64,000 bases of DNA from Isochrysis galbana (taxonomy: Eukaryota; Haptophyta; Isochrysidales; Isochrysidaceae), in NCBI GenBank assembly GCA_018136815.1, contig CM030936.1, positions 248,001-312,000 of the forward strand, in the 5' to 3' direction. Below the pieces are notes generated by a model. That model had not been told where the DNA came from. It saw only the letters and a list, made by a program, of their open reading frames with translations, and made no database searches. Below, one piece after another: positions 22,925 to 32,416 of the stretch (position 1 is its first letter; each line of letters starts with the position of its first letter). The position numbers and the translations under genes were made by a program.

Positions 22925-24710
22925 CTAGAGGGTACAGAGTGTGAGGGTACTCGCCCAGCAAGCAGGTGCACGCTCCTCGTACGTGCTCAGGCCAGAACGA
23001 GGGGAGGGGCTCTTTGTGCTTGAGGTGATTATCATGGCATCTCGCACCTCAAGATCGAGTGGCTCCGAGGTAGTGGCGAATCCCCCAACACCGGGAGCGA
23101 CAACCATGAGCCCTCCTGCTACTCCCGATTTGGCCGGCATGCCGACAGTGTAGGCCCACCGCCCGCTGCCGTCGTACAACCCAGCCGATAGCATGGTGGT
23201 GAGCAGAAAGCGGACCAAGCGGTATGAGAGCACGCGCTCGCCGCTGAGGGGATGCACGCCGCCATTTGCGAGGGTGGCCGCCGCCATGGCCATCATTTGT
23301 GGCGTCAACTGCAGGTTGTTCACCATGACAAAACCCTGCGGGCACGGAGTACGAGGCTCGGGGAGTTTGCATCAACTCGTAAAAGGCATTTGGAGATCAT
23401 GCGCGCGGCGCTTCTCCGAGTGCTGTGGCCGCTAGCCGGCAAGCAATGCGCTCCCGCAGGTATGGCCCTGGCCTACCCGAGCACATCTGTTGAAAGAGAC
23501 CCATGCCATATACCTGATAGGTGCCGAAGATGGATGCATTTGCGGGAAGGCCGCCGATGTGAGCAAGCTGGGACGCCATGAAGTAAATCGCGGCTAGATT
23601 GGACGAGCTCGTTGAGATGGACAGCTCCTGCGGGTCAGTGGGTAGCCGTTGGATCGCCTCTGCTGCATCCTCCACGTTCCCAGCCGGCGTCCTCATGCGA
23701 ACCGTACCGCCGGCGCCCACCGTCAGACGCTCCCATGCAAGGCGATTCAGATCGACGGTGTCGCGCCACTGTCCCGGACTCGCAGAGTCAAGCAACGCCC
23801 AGATAATCTCGGCACCAGTCGAAATATAGGGGTTGAAAGCCCGGTGATCTCTCATTGTGGATAGGTCACCGAAAGAACGGCCGGACGGTTCAGCCGAGAC
23901 GTACTGCGAATGCGCAAAAGCGTGGTGTGAGACACGGAGACGATCGCAGGCGAACGCTTGGCAGGCGATGGCACGTGAAGGAAGCAATGGCCCTACCTTT
24001 TCCACCTTCTCAGAGCCCAACAGCTGAAGCGCCAACATATAGGCGACCACCTTGGATTGACTCATCAGTGAGACGTGCCCGTCGTAGCCGACGTGGTGTC
24101 TGTGTCCTTCGACAGACACGAATGCAGCACCCCAATGCTCCGCCGAGGCAGCGCCGCCGTCGCAGTCCTTCGTGCACTTGAACATTGGGTTGCCGCCCGT
24201 GGTGAGCGTGGCGGTCTCGTTGAAGAGGCGATCAAAGTGTTCGGTGAACTGAGCGACTTGACCGTCCCTCAGCCGCGGCCGCACTCCGCTCGCAGGCGGC
24301 GGTCCCTCCCTCGGCTCGCAGAAATAGACCGACTGCGGCCCTGGCGGGCGTGGCTTCTTCAGTGTGCCACTCAGCTCGGTTGGGCTCCAGGCGCAAGTGC
24401 CGCCTGACTTCTCCCGCTCTGCGGAGAGCCGCGTGGCAGCGAATTCCCCCCGCTCTGTGGAGAGCCGAGTGGCGGCGGACTCCCCCTGCTCAGCGGAAAG
24501 GGACTGTCCCCGCTGTACGGAGAGCTGAGCGGCAGCAGTGGGAGAGATCTTCAGAGCGAGGCCGAGCCAGACTCCGCAAAGGAAGAAGCAGAAGCATGCG
24601 AGGAGGCTACCGATCACAGCTGCGACGGGCAGCCATCCGCGACGCCGCCCATTCTCCCCCCTCCGCTCTGGCGGGAGCAGTGCCTCCGTCCACGACCCCA
24701 CGGCCGACAT
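22925..24710 (-). CDS. glutaminase (GlsA-type, serine beta-lactamase fold) with N-terminal membrane anchor
   Basis: Three exons, 24710-23997, 23903-23514 and 23335-22925, all in phase 0 with introns of 93 and 178 bp; 504 residues. It hydrolyses glutamine to glutamate and ammonia. Family marks: MSQSK (residues 216-220, the Ser-x-x-Lys nucleophile and base pair), EKYVSAEPSGRSFGDL across the first splice, FNPYISTGAEI, MAAATLANGGVHPLSGERVL and VGMPAKSGVAGGLMVVAPGVGG with the second Lys-Ser catalytic motif. The first intron would read through in frame; the alignment across EKYVSAEPSG shows that it is removed. Residues 27-52 are a strong transmembrane helix after a basic stretch. They are followed by an imperfect repeat (SAATRLSTERGEF, AATRLSAEREKS), which is unusual for this normally soluble family. 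The last ~45 residues after PLDLE do not match the family, so a terminal exon may be missed. Confidence 0.88.
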
Positions 24711-24834
24711 CTCCTCTCTCGCGCGCGTCGGTGTTTGGGAGAGAAGTGCCGCGCTCACAAAGGGTATTGTAGTAACTCCTGTGAACTCCCCGTCAGTATT
24801 ACGTGATGACACGCGGCAGGAGGCGAGTCGAGCC

Positions 24835-24899
<65 letters not shown>

Positions 24900-25214
24900 C
24901 TCCAGAGAAGAGTGGTAGAGAGCTCTCTCTCTCTCTCTCTGTCTCTGACAGGGAGAAGAATGATTTCCTTCGTACCTACCCCCCCACCCCACCACGCCGT
25001 TCCTCCGCGACTCTACGAGAGTCGAGAGAGATCCAAGAAGGGGGTTCCTTCCCTCCCTTCTCTCACGTTCGCGGCAGCGGAGAAGAGAGCGGACCCCCAC
25101 GCCGTCGGCCGGTTGGGGGCGCTTCTCTCTGGGCGCGGACGGGACGCGGGGGCACCGCCCAGGAGGCACACGATTCTACTCTTAGTCGTCTCTTGGGACT
25201 CTGGACTTGCAGCG
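24711..25214 (-). promoter_or_regulatory. leader of the glutaminase gene with (CT)n tract
   Basis: On the sense (minus) strand a ~57-base CT repeat (24841-24897) lies about 130 bp upstream of the ATG; a second short CT/GA switch at 24923-24945 makes a small inverted repeat. It fits the pattern of pyrimidine tracts before start codons in this window. Confidence 0.4.
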
Positions 25215-25300
25215 GCTCCTACTCTACTCTAGAGCTAGAGCTAGAGTCTACTAGAGCTCTAGAGTGGAGCCCTACTCTAGAGTAGAGTAGAGTAGCTCTA
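25215..25300. repeat. palindromic CTAGAG / AGAGTAG repeat cluster
   Basis: Interlocking copies of CTACTCTAGAG, AGCTAGAG and AGAGTAGAGTAG form several overlapping palindromes. A matching (AGAGT)n run is found at 27900-27935 on the other side of the transposon, so the transposon may have inserted in such a microsatellite or carried it along. Confidence 0.75.
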
Positions 25301-27885
25301 CTCTAGAGGCTTGAGCTTCTCAAAACGGCCCCATTTCTATTGGAAAGCTTAAAATTTGAGCCTTAGACCTCTAGAAGTTGCTCCAACTAGATGAAAGTTG
25401 CCCCCTGTCACTATCTAGGCCGACATGTGCTTCTTTTTTCAAAAGATAGTGGTGGTGACTCACAGTGACGTTCTACGCAAGCGCGCGCGCGAAAGCAGGA
25501 GCCTCACAAACCAGCCCCGACATCAAGGGCAGGGGGGCAGGCACTCACGGCAGCCTCTTGCGCCACGAGGGCGCCTTCAAGCCCGGAAGCTGCACCCCTT
25601 CGACGTTGCACACACTCCCTCTTCTTGCACACCCCTTTCTTCAAGTTTCCACATGAACACAACATGAAACCCACCCACGGGCACGGATCAGTCGCACACG
25701 TACACATCATCTCACATGCCCGGAAGGAGGTGACCCGCGCTTGCGCGAGTTCATCTGCTACGGTAGTCCGCTCAAGCCGTGCTGCCTTCCTCCTTTGCGC
25801 CTCCTGAGCGCCCTGAGTTGCCAACGCGCGCCTCTTAGCCTTCTCTGCCTGCATATCTCTAAGGGTCCAAGAGCCCGATAGCTCGAACAGCCGGATCCTG
25901 CGCTGACCCGCTGCCACGTTGTCACCATCGCTATCCGCGTCCGAGTCGCAATCGGTCGCGTCACCTGCGCTCGCCCGAGCGCCCGAGCCACTAGCTGAAC
26001 TCATAGAAAGCACGCCACGAGACGGGTCATGAGGTGCCTCCGCCTTGTCTTGCATCTTCCGAGCGAAAGCCTCAAGCTGTGCCATTTTTGCTTCAGCGGC
26101 CGCCAAGCTTCCACGCCGCACACCCGGCGGCGTCTTCTTAGCCTCGGCAAGGGTGGACGGGCCTGGAGAGGACACGTCCGCGTTGCTCGAGACGCCCCTG
26201 TTCGTTGATTGGTCAACAAAGTGTGAGCGGTCAATGAGCTCTGGGCAAAGCCTATTCCCCGCCACACCTACACGCTTCCACGCCTTTATGATGTCGTATT
26301 GGTCGCACCATGTGAACCACATCCCGGGGACGCCGAGGCGCTTGGAACCACCCAATATGGATATGAAGTCGGCGAGGGAAAGGGTCTGGAGCTCCCTTCC
26401 CTGTGCTGCAAGGTAGGCGTCCTTGTACGCATCCCTAGCCTTGTTGTAGCACCTATGAAACGAGGAGTTGAACTGGTCTAGGGCTTGGAGGAATCCGGAC
26501 GTGCCGGATTCCTCCGTGAAAATACGTATGCCGAGCTCGGCCGCTTGACCTGTGGTGGCCTCTAACACCCCGTCGCTAAAACGGGAGGCATGATTATCGA
26601 GCAAAAGAACCACAGGTCGCTCAATGGGCGTGCCCCCAGCTGCCACTTCGACCGCGCTCCGCTGATCTATCCAAGCATTCAGCCGCCGTAAATACGTCAA
26701 AAACGTCAAAACGTCTCCTCCGTTTGCATGCCTTCGGTGGCGTGGACTGGCAGACAAGACCGAGTTTGTCGACGCAATAAGTCGACGCCATCGTCAAAGG
26801 TGCACATCCCCAAAGGTGGCTCGACGGCCAAGTCAGAAGTTGCCCACTTCCTCTTCACCACCAGCTGCACGCCGTAGTTCCACCCGGACAGATCCCACGT
26901 CATCATCACCGTGATGGACTCCTTGGTGTTGCCCCCCCGCTGCTTGACCGCCTTGCCCTTGCGCTTGGCCACTTTCGCCCGCCGCCCGCGTTGAGGGACG
27001 TCCAAGGCCTGCGGGGTCTCGTCCGCATTCAAAACTCGGCGGGTGTCCTTGATCACCTGGGTACATGCGGGCGAGAGTGGGGCGTACTTAGCGCATGCGC
27101 TTGTACACGCGAGTGCTGGGCGGGGGGCGCAGGAGGGGGGCGCATGCTTACTTTCGTCTCAGGGTCCATGACGCCTGCATCGATGAGCTCGGCCTGCAGA
27201 CCATACTCGCCGTGAAAGTGGTTACGAACAACCTCCTCCGTGTACTTCTTCCCCCTTCGATATTCTTCTGCCCTTGAGCTGCCCTCCTCGATGTCGATAC
27301 CGTGAGCACGCCACCACGGGAAGATGCGTTGGAAGAACGTATGGGAGAGGTCGAGGTCGGAGTTCACGTGGTTGAGCTCGGGTGTGTTGAGGAGGACTGT
27401 ACCCTTGCCGAACTTCTTCGCCCGGTTGAACCTGTGCCGCTCCGCGAGCATCTCGCGCACTTTGACGGATATCTGGTGCCTGTTTTGGGGCTCATGCATG
27501 TCAGCGCGCGCTAGGATCCATGCAGCGAGCTTGCGCCGCTCTACATTTGTGAGAATCTGTGAGTGTGAGTCGCGCGTTCGTTGCTTGTCCCCCTGCGCTT
27601 TCTGCAGCTCTCCTGTGACCTTATGCCGCGTTGCCAGCGGGAACATCCCTGTGGCCATTGCTGCTTTGGCTCCGACGCTGTTCGCTCGGCAGTACGCTGC
27701 AGCCTTCCGGACGTCATCGAGCGCGGCTGCGCGGTTTCTGGCGCGGAGATCGCGGGCCTGGATAGTATAGTGCCCAGGGGCCGGCTTAGGCTTCCTCTGG
27801 GGCTTGGGGATGGCTCTGGGAGCCATGGGAAGGGGGGGGGCCGCTCTGCGAAGCGGGCCGCTCTGCGAAGCGCAAGCCTCTAGAG
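25301..27885 (-). mobile_element. pogo/CENP-B-like (Tc1/mariner superfamily) DNA transposon
   Basis: Terminal inverted repeats of about 31 bp: CTCTAGAGGCTTGAGCTTCT at 25301 and its inverted partner ending at 27885, with about four mismatches, both running into a CGGCCC box. They enclose one minus-strand transposase. A related end is present at 52935. The exact target duplication is obscured by flanking AGAGTAG repeats. Confidence 0.75.
25504..27826 (-). pseudogene. DDE_1 (pogo/CENP-B-like) transposase, apparently frameshifted
   Basis: Exon 1 is 27826-27152 (225 residues: basic N-terminus, then SHTFFQRIFPWWRAHGIDI typical of the pre-catalytic region). A 95-bp intron (GTAAGC...CCCAG) leads at 27056 to VIKDTRRVLNADET with the first catalytic Asp. 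This frame stops at about 26706, and the protein resumes in another frame (26757-25504): FLTYLRRLNAWIDQR, PVVLLLDNHASRF (second Asp) and GTSGFLQALDQFNSSF (third Asp). One base indel, or a missed tiny intron, near 26700-26757 explains the break. The C-terminal ~200 residues are charged and end in a Cys-rich stretch (CTCATDPCPWVGFMLCSCGN) that could bind zinc. The catalytic triad is otherwise preserved, so this is a young copy. Confidence 0.78.
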
Positions 27886-27889
27886 TAAA

Positions 27890-27937
27890 GGTATGGTAGG
27901 GTAGAGTAGAGTAGAGTAGAGTAGACTACCCTACAGC
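27890..27937. repeat. (GTAGA)n microsatellite
   Basis: Five or so AGAGT units bounded by GTAGGGTA and CTACCCTAC, which form an inverted repeat around the array. It sits between the transposon end and the ATG at 27945. Confidence 0.85.
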
Positions 27938-27944
27938 TTGTACA

Positions 27945-30098
27945 ATGTCCTCGGAACGCGCCCCCCTCTTCGGCGTCCGAGCCGAGCAGGTCCCATACTT
28001 TATTAGAAGCGAGGACATTAGAGCACTCCTCGACTACTGCGTGAAGAAGGGGAGGAGAGCTGCTACGAGAGAGACCGGGAGAGGCGGGCCCTCCTGGACT
28101 TCCCTCTCTCCTCTCTCTCTCCCCCTCCCTCCCTCCCTCCCTCCCTCCCCTCTTACGCACACGCGCAGGGTTGGCTGGTGGGGAGACTGCTTCCCGCGTG
28201 TACACACTCCTCATGCGCCCCACGGAGGCTCAGCTCGCCGGTGAAGAGCAGCTGAGCGGAGAGCAGAAGGACGCTATCGTGAGAGAGGCGGCCGCTCAGA
28301 GAGCGGAACGCTGCGCAAAGGCCAAGCAGATCGTCGCGAGCAACAAGTCGGCGGCTCTTGGCATCAGGCCCAAGCTGACACCCAAACCCTCCGCCACAAG
28401 CGTGTCGCCGTCCGCAAAGATTCCGACACGGGGCGCCCCGGTGGACGGAACCACCAAGGGGGCCCCTGGCGGCAAGGCTGTGTCGGCAGCAGCAAGGAAG
28501 CCCACCTCCGGCACAGTGTCCAAGAAGCCCGCCACCGGCACCGCGGCCAAAAGCTCGGTGGCCGGCGCTGCCGCCGCCACTAAGAAGCCCAACGCTGCCG
28601 CCGCCGCCAAGAAGCCTGCGACTGCAAAGAAACCTGTGGCTGCATCCCGATTGTCGCCCGAGGAGGAACAGGCTTCACGCGAGGCGCAGCTGCGCGCCGA
28701 GGAGGAGGAGCGGGAACGTCAGCGAGAATTACGATGGGCGGAACGGGAGGCGGAACGGGAGGCGGTACAAGCGGAGATCATCGCCGAAGAGCGGCGTGTG
28801 CGTGCCCGCGAGCAGCAGCAGCGAGCGGCAGCAGCTGCGCTCGCTAAAACACAAGCGCGGTTGCGCGAAGCGGCCTTTGATGGCGAGCTCGACGACGTGC
28901 GCCGGGTAGTCAATGGCTGGGTGGAAGAATGCTTCGGTGCATCGCTCATTGGCGCAAAGCTCGACTGCGCCGACGCTAATGGGCACACTCCGCTCTCCGA
29001 GGCGGCGTGTGGTGGACAGCTCGAAGTTGTACAGCTGCTCCTTGACCACGGCGCGAACGTCAACTCTCAAAACACACAGGGGCGCACGCCTCTCTGGCGC
29101 GCCGTCTTCCAGGACAAGCGCGAGGTGGTCGCTGCGCTGCTCGCTCGCGGTGCGGACCCGACCATTGCAGCTGAAGGAGCTGAGACACCGCTGATGGTCG
29201 CTCCGACAGACGGCATGCGCAACCTCCTCCGAGAGTGGCTCGACAACCCTGAGCGAACACAGGCGGCGGCCGCGCAGCGTGCAGCTGAGACGGAGGGCCA
29301 GTGGGTGCCTCCGCCGCCAGACCCGGCCGACGCCCCCATGGGCGAGGCAGGGTATTTCCTGCAGATTGGCATCCAGCGGCTGGCTGATGCTCTCGACGCC
29401 ATCGGGCGCGATTCAGATCGCTACACGCTCATTGTCGACTTGGCGGAACGTGCAGCCACCTATTTGAAATACCGAGACGTGAACTTGGCCATGGTCTACA
29501 AGCCTGGAGACTGTGAGGTGAGGCAAAGCTGTTGCGTCATCGGCCACGCCTCAATCGGGGTTCGCACTTCCCGTCCGCGGCACCGCAATGAGCCTCCATC
29601 GCTCGGCTCTCCGCAGGTGACAACGTTGCGCCGGCTCCTGCTAGGTGCACTGCGCTACGGCAAGCCCTTTGTGCTCGACTTCCTTACGCTCGAGCTCAAC
29701 GAGAGCAGCCTGAACGAGCTGCTAGAGCCAATCTTTCCAGGCTTACTCCCGCTGCTTGTCTCGAGGGAGGTAAGAAACGCGCGCCACCGAAGCGCGACGC
29801 CTCCCGCCGACTCTGGGTAGGAGGTTTAGCTGTGGTCTAATCGCCTCAATACGGCTGAGCACATGTCGAGTGCGCCACCCCGAACGCAAGCTCATGATGG
29901 CCGCCATGCCGGTCCGTGCCCCAGATCACGCGAGAAGAGAATTACTCACGCATCCTCAACGATTCGGATCCCGACGAGTATGCCCTCAAGTTCTGGTGTC
30001 AAGCAACTACCTCGCATTTCCATTTTGTCTTGCTCACCAAGCTTCCGAGGCCAGCCGAGTGGCTGACCGAGAACTTTTTTGTGTTGAAAGTTGCATAA
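27945..30098 (+). CDS. ankyrin-repeat, coiled-coil protein (IQANK1-like)
   Basis: Exons 27945-28040, 28186-29517, 29617-29769 and 29925-30098 in phase 0; about 584 residues. The first exon boundary is the least certain. Order of parts: a short N-terminus (SEDIRALLDYC), an Ala/Lys/Pro/Thr-rich linker with repeated KKP motifs, a charged coiled coil (REAQLRAEEEERERQRELRW and on), and then ankyrin repeats: NGHTPLSEAACGGQLEVVQL, LLDHGANVNSQNTQGRTPLW and ALLARGADPTIAAEGAETPL. A conserved-looking C-terminal module follows (RYTLIVDLAERAATYLKYRD, GKPFVLDFLTLEL, and DEYALKFW to the stop). This architecture resembles the IQ-and-ankyrin protein IQANK1 found in ciliated eukaryotes and many protists. That match is from memory and moderate. 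No IQ motif is clear. Intron 1 contains a CT-rich stretch (28080-28160). Confidence 0.72.
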
Positions 30099-30395
30099 CA
30101 ATGATTCGAAAGTGGCAGGCAACGCGTTGGGTGGTTTTGGTTTCAGTTGTTGCGTAGGTTTGGGGAGGATGAGTTGGCGGCCGGCGGCGCCTAAAGCTGT
30201 TCATGTTGCATGTTAAGGGCGTCAGTGAGGAGCACGCCCAACTATCTTTAAAAAGATAGGGTCATGAAAGAAAAACATCTGAAGATTCAGGCTACTACTG
30301 CTAGCTATAAGTAAAGGACCACGCACTCATGATACTGACTCACGCCATCGCTTATACCCCAGATGACAAATGACTCACCACCTTTACCAAGGCGA
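30099..30395. other. intergenic, contains a hairpin repeat
   Basis: CTATCTTT (30242-30249) and AAAGATAG (30252-30259) form a perfect hairpin preceded by CCAA and followed by GGTCATG, the head of the dispersed hairpin family. The continuation (AAAGAAAAACATC) does not match the GC-rich members. Confidence 0.55.
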
Positions 30396-30558
30396 GAAGC
30401 GCTCAATCACCATCACCCACAGCAGCTGGAAAAGCGTTCAATCACCATCAGCCTACACGTGGAAACGCGTTCAATCGCCATCACCCCCACAGCATGGAAA
30501 AGCCTTCAATCACCATCAGCCTACACATGGAAAAGCGTTCAATCGCCATCACCTCCCG
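30396..30558 (+). repeat. minisatellite, about 33-35 bp unit, five copies
   Basis: Each unit reads like TGGAAAAGCGTTCAATC followed by (A/G)CCATCA and a CCTACAC or CCCACAG end. Two unit types alternate (ACCATCAGCCTACAC and GCCATCACCCCCACAG), so the higher-order unit is about 67 bp. The copies adjoin without spacers. Confidence 0.85.
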
Positions 30559-30893
30559 GAAGAGGCAGAGGAAGAGGGAAGGAAGATGCAAAAAAGGAGG
30601 AGGCAAGTAGGGAGGAGACGAGGAAGGCAGGAGCCTTTTCTCAAGGGGGGCGCAGGCGAGGAGGGGTCGCAGGCGAAGGAGGGTGGAAGGCAGGCGAGGA
30701 GGGTGGGCAGTTTCTGAAGTTGGAAAGTTTCTGCAATTAATTGGGCAAGCTTCCGTGGCTCGCTGTAGGTCCACTGGCGATTGGTCAGACGTCGGTGGAT
30801 GACTTTGGCGTCTGTACGGGAAGCAATGTGAAGCTCATCAGCAATGGTAAGTGTATCGCGCAGTGTACACGAGAATTTGATGGTGATTTAAGT

Positions 30894-31150
30894 CAACTAC
30901 GTTTTTTATACTTAGTTCGCCCATGGGGGGGCACGAGCCCCCCTCTCTCTCCACTCCTCCCCCACCATGGGGGAGGAACCACTCACTCTCCTGGCACGCC
31001 TGGCTGGTGGCTTGCCAGTAGCACACAGCCCTACTGACTCACTCCTCCCCCCACAGGACCGCCTGACTCGCCCGCCCTGGCCCGTCGTGGCCAGCCCATC
31101 CCTCTGACCAGACCCTCCTCCCCCTGGGCCCCCCTGATCAGGACCCCCCA
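30894..31150 (+). repeat. hairpin-headed element, B subtype, truncated
   Basis: CAACTACG...CTTAGTTCGCCCATGG, then the GGGGGGGCACGAGCCCCCC palindrome and CTCTCTCCACTCCTCCC, closely matching 58754 onward and the reverse complement of 21883. Similarity fades near CCAGCCAAGG at 31145. No flanking duplication was found. Confidence 0.75.
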
Positions 31151-31159
31151 GCCAAGGCA

Positions 31160-31630
31160 TCAAGGCATCACTAGAATACTTCTCCGTATTCAAATACTGA
31201 GTACATTACAACGCTTTTGAGGTGTATTCGTACTGTGAGTACTCCGCGCTTTGAGTATTCGTATTCATGAGTACAACAGCAAAAGGCCGTATTCAGTATT
31301 GCAATAGTATTCGAGTACTTTGGCGTATCTGGCCACTGACTAGTGCGCCTGCTGTCCGGACGGCGCGACGCGCGATGAGCGTCCGTAAGCCGCGCCACCA
31401 GCCTCTACTACACTAGCTTATTACACACTAGTTAAGGTCTCAAAGCAAGGGTAATAGTACTCCACACATAGCACATAGGTACACAGCACACAGCAGGTAC
31501 ATGTGACATGTGCACACCGAAGCCGACCGCCGACCACGACCACCAATGACCTGATCGCAAGACACAAAACACAAGTACGTGCACACATACAAGCCTTAGG
31601 ACACAGAAAGAATGCACGACAAAATTAGGA
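31160..31630. other. GAGTA/TACTC-rich stretch, probably hAT subterminal sequence
   Basis: 31165-31320 is full of GAGTACT, GTATTC and CGAGTAC words in both orientations, like the subterminal repeats of some hAT transposons. It lies beyond the 3' side of the minus-strand hAT transposase fragment and may be the end of that element. Confidence 0.4.
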
Positions 31631-32416
31631 TTAGGATTCATTGCCGTTGTACACTTCGAGAAGCTCTTGGTCTGCTTCAAGTGCGGCCTTCCCATACTTC
31701 ACGAGATAACGGACACGAATGTCGGAGACAGTCGGAGTGAACGCCTTCTTGTCGAAGTGCACCCTCGTCAGCACGGAGAGCTTGTCAGAGCCAAGATTTG
31801 GATCGGCGAGCTTGCCTGCCAGCGAAAAGATCTGCTCCACGTTGGCTTCGTGCGGCAGGTGCGACGCGCACTGCTTGAAGACGATGTAGTGCAATGGGAA
31901 GCTCTCCCTCAACTCCCACATCATGTGCATCTCGTTGATGAAGTCATCGTCGTCACGGAACTTGTTGTGAATCTCGCGCGGCAAGTCCTTCCACCTGCGC
32001 ACCTCAGCTGTCACCACATCTTCGGTGTCGCCAAGTAGCCCTTCTTGAAAGGTGTTAGCCGCCACCTCCTCCTCTGAGTCAGTGTCCTCCATCAGCCTTC
32101 GTTTGTTGCCAGCCGTCTTGCGTGGGGATGTGCGCCGGGGCAAGCGGTGTGTCTTCTCCACAAGAGGCACAGCCTTACGGAGGAATTGAAGATACAAGCT
32201 ATGCGCCACCTCGACTTGACTCGGGCTCATCCAACTGTGGGGGCGCTTCTGCTTGGACATGTACCCCAGGACCATGCGGGAATTCGACGGCCGCTCGGTG
32301 AAGAAGCGCCTGGCGAAACAACTGTAATGCGGCGACCGGGAAACATCAGTTCTCTGTCGTTCACCGACAAATGATTTGACAACCCTACGATAGATAGATT
32401 TATTTATCATAAACAT
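31631..32416 (-). pseudogene. hAT transposase, C-terminal part with dimerisation domain
   Basis: The 261-codon frame ends with REIHNKFRDDDDFINEMHMM, then WELRESFPLHYIVFKQCASH and LPHEANVEQIFSLAGKLADP. This is the hAT family C-terminal dimerisation region (the short W..(...)P.L..(...)A.. pattern and the E..FS.AG core). The upstream catalytic RNase-H-like core is not found in 32417-33400, so the copy is truncated. The stop codon is at 31631-31633. Confidence 0.72.

Noticed and set aside
23904-23996. Treating the first glutaminase intron as coding insertion
   Set aside because: It is in frame and open, but splicing restores the family alignment across EKYVSAEPSG and has proper GT-AG ends.
30396-30558. 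CRISPR-like array
   Set aside because: Units adjoin without unique spacers, alternate in two types, and the host is eukaryotic; it is a minisatellite.
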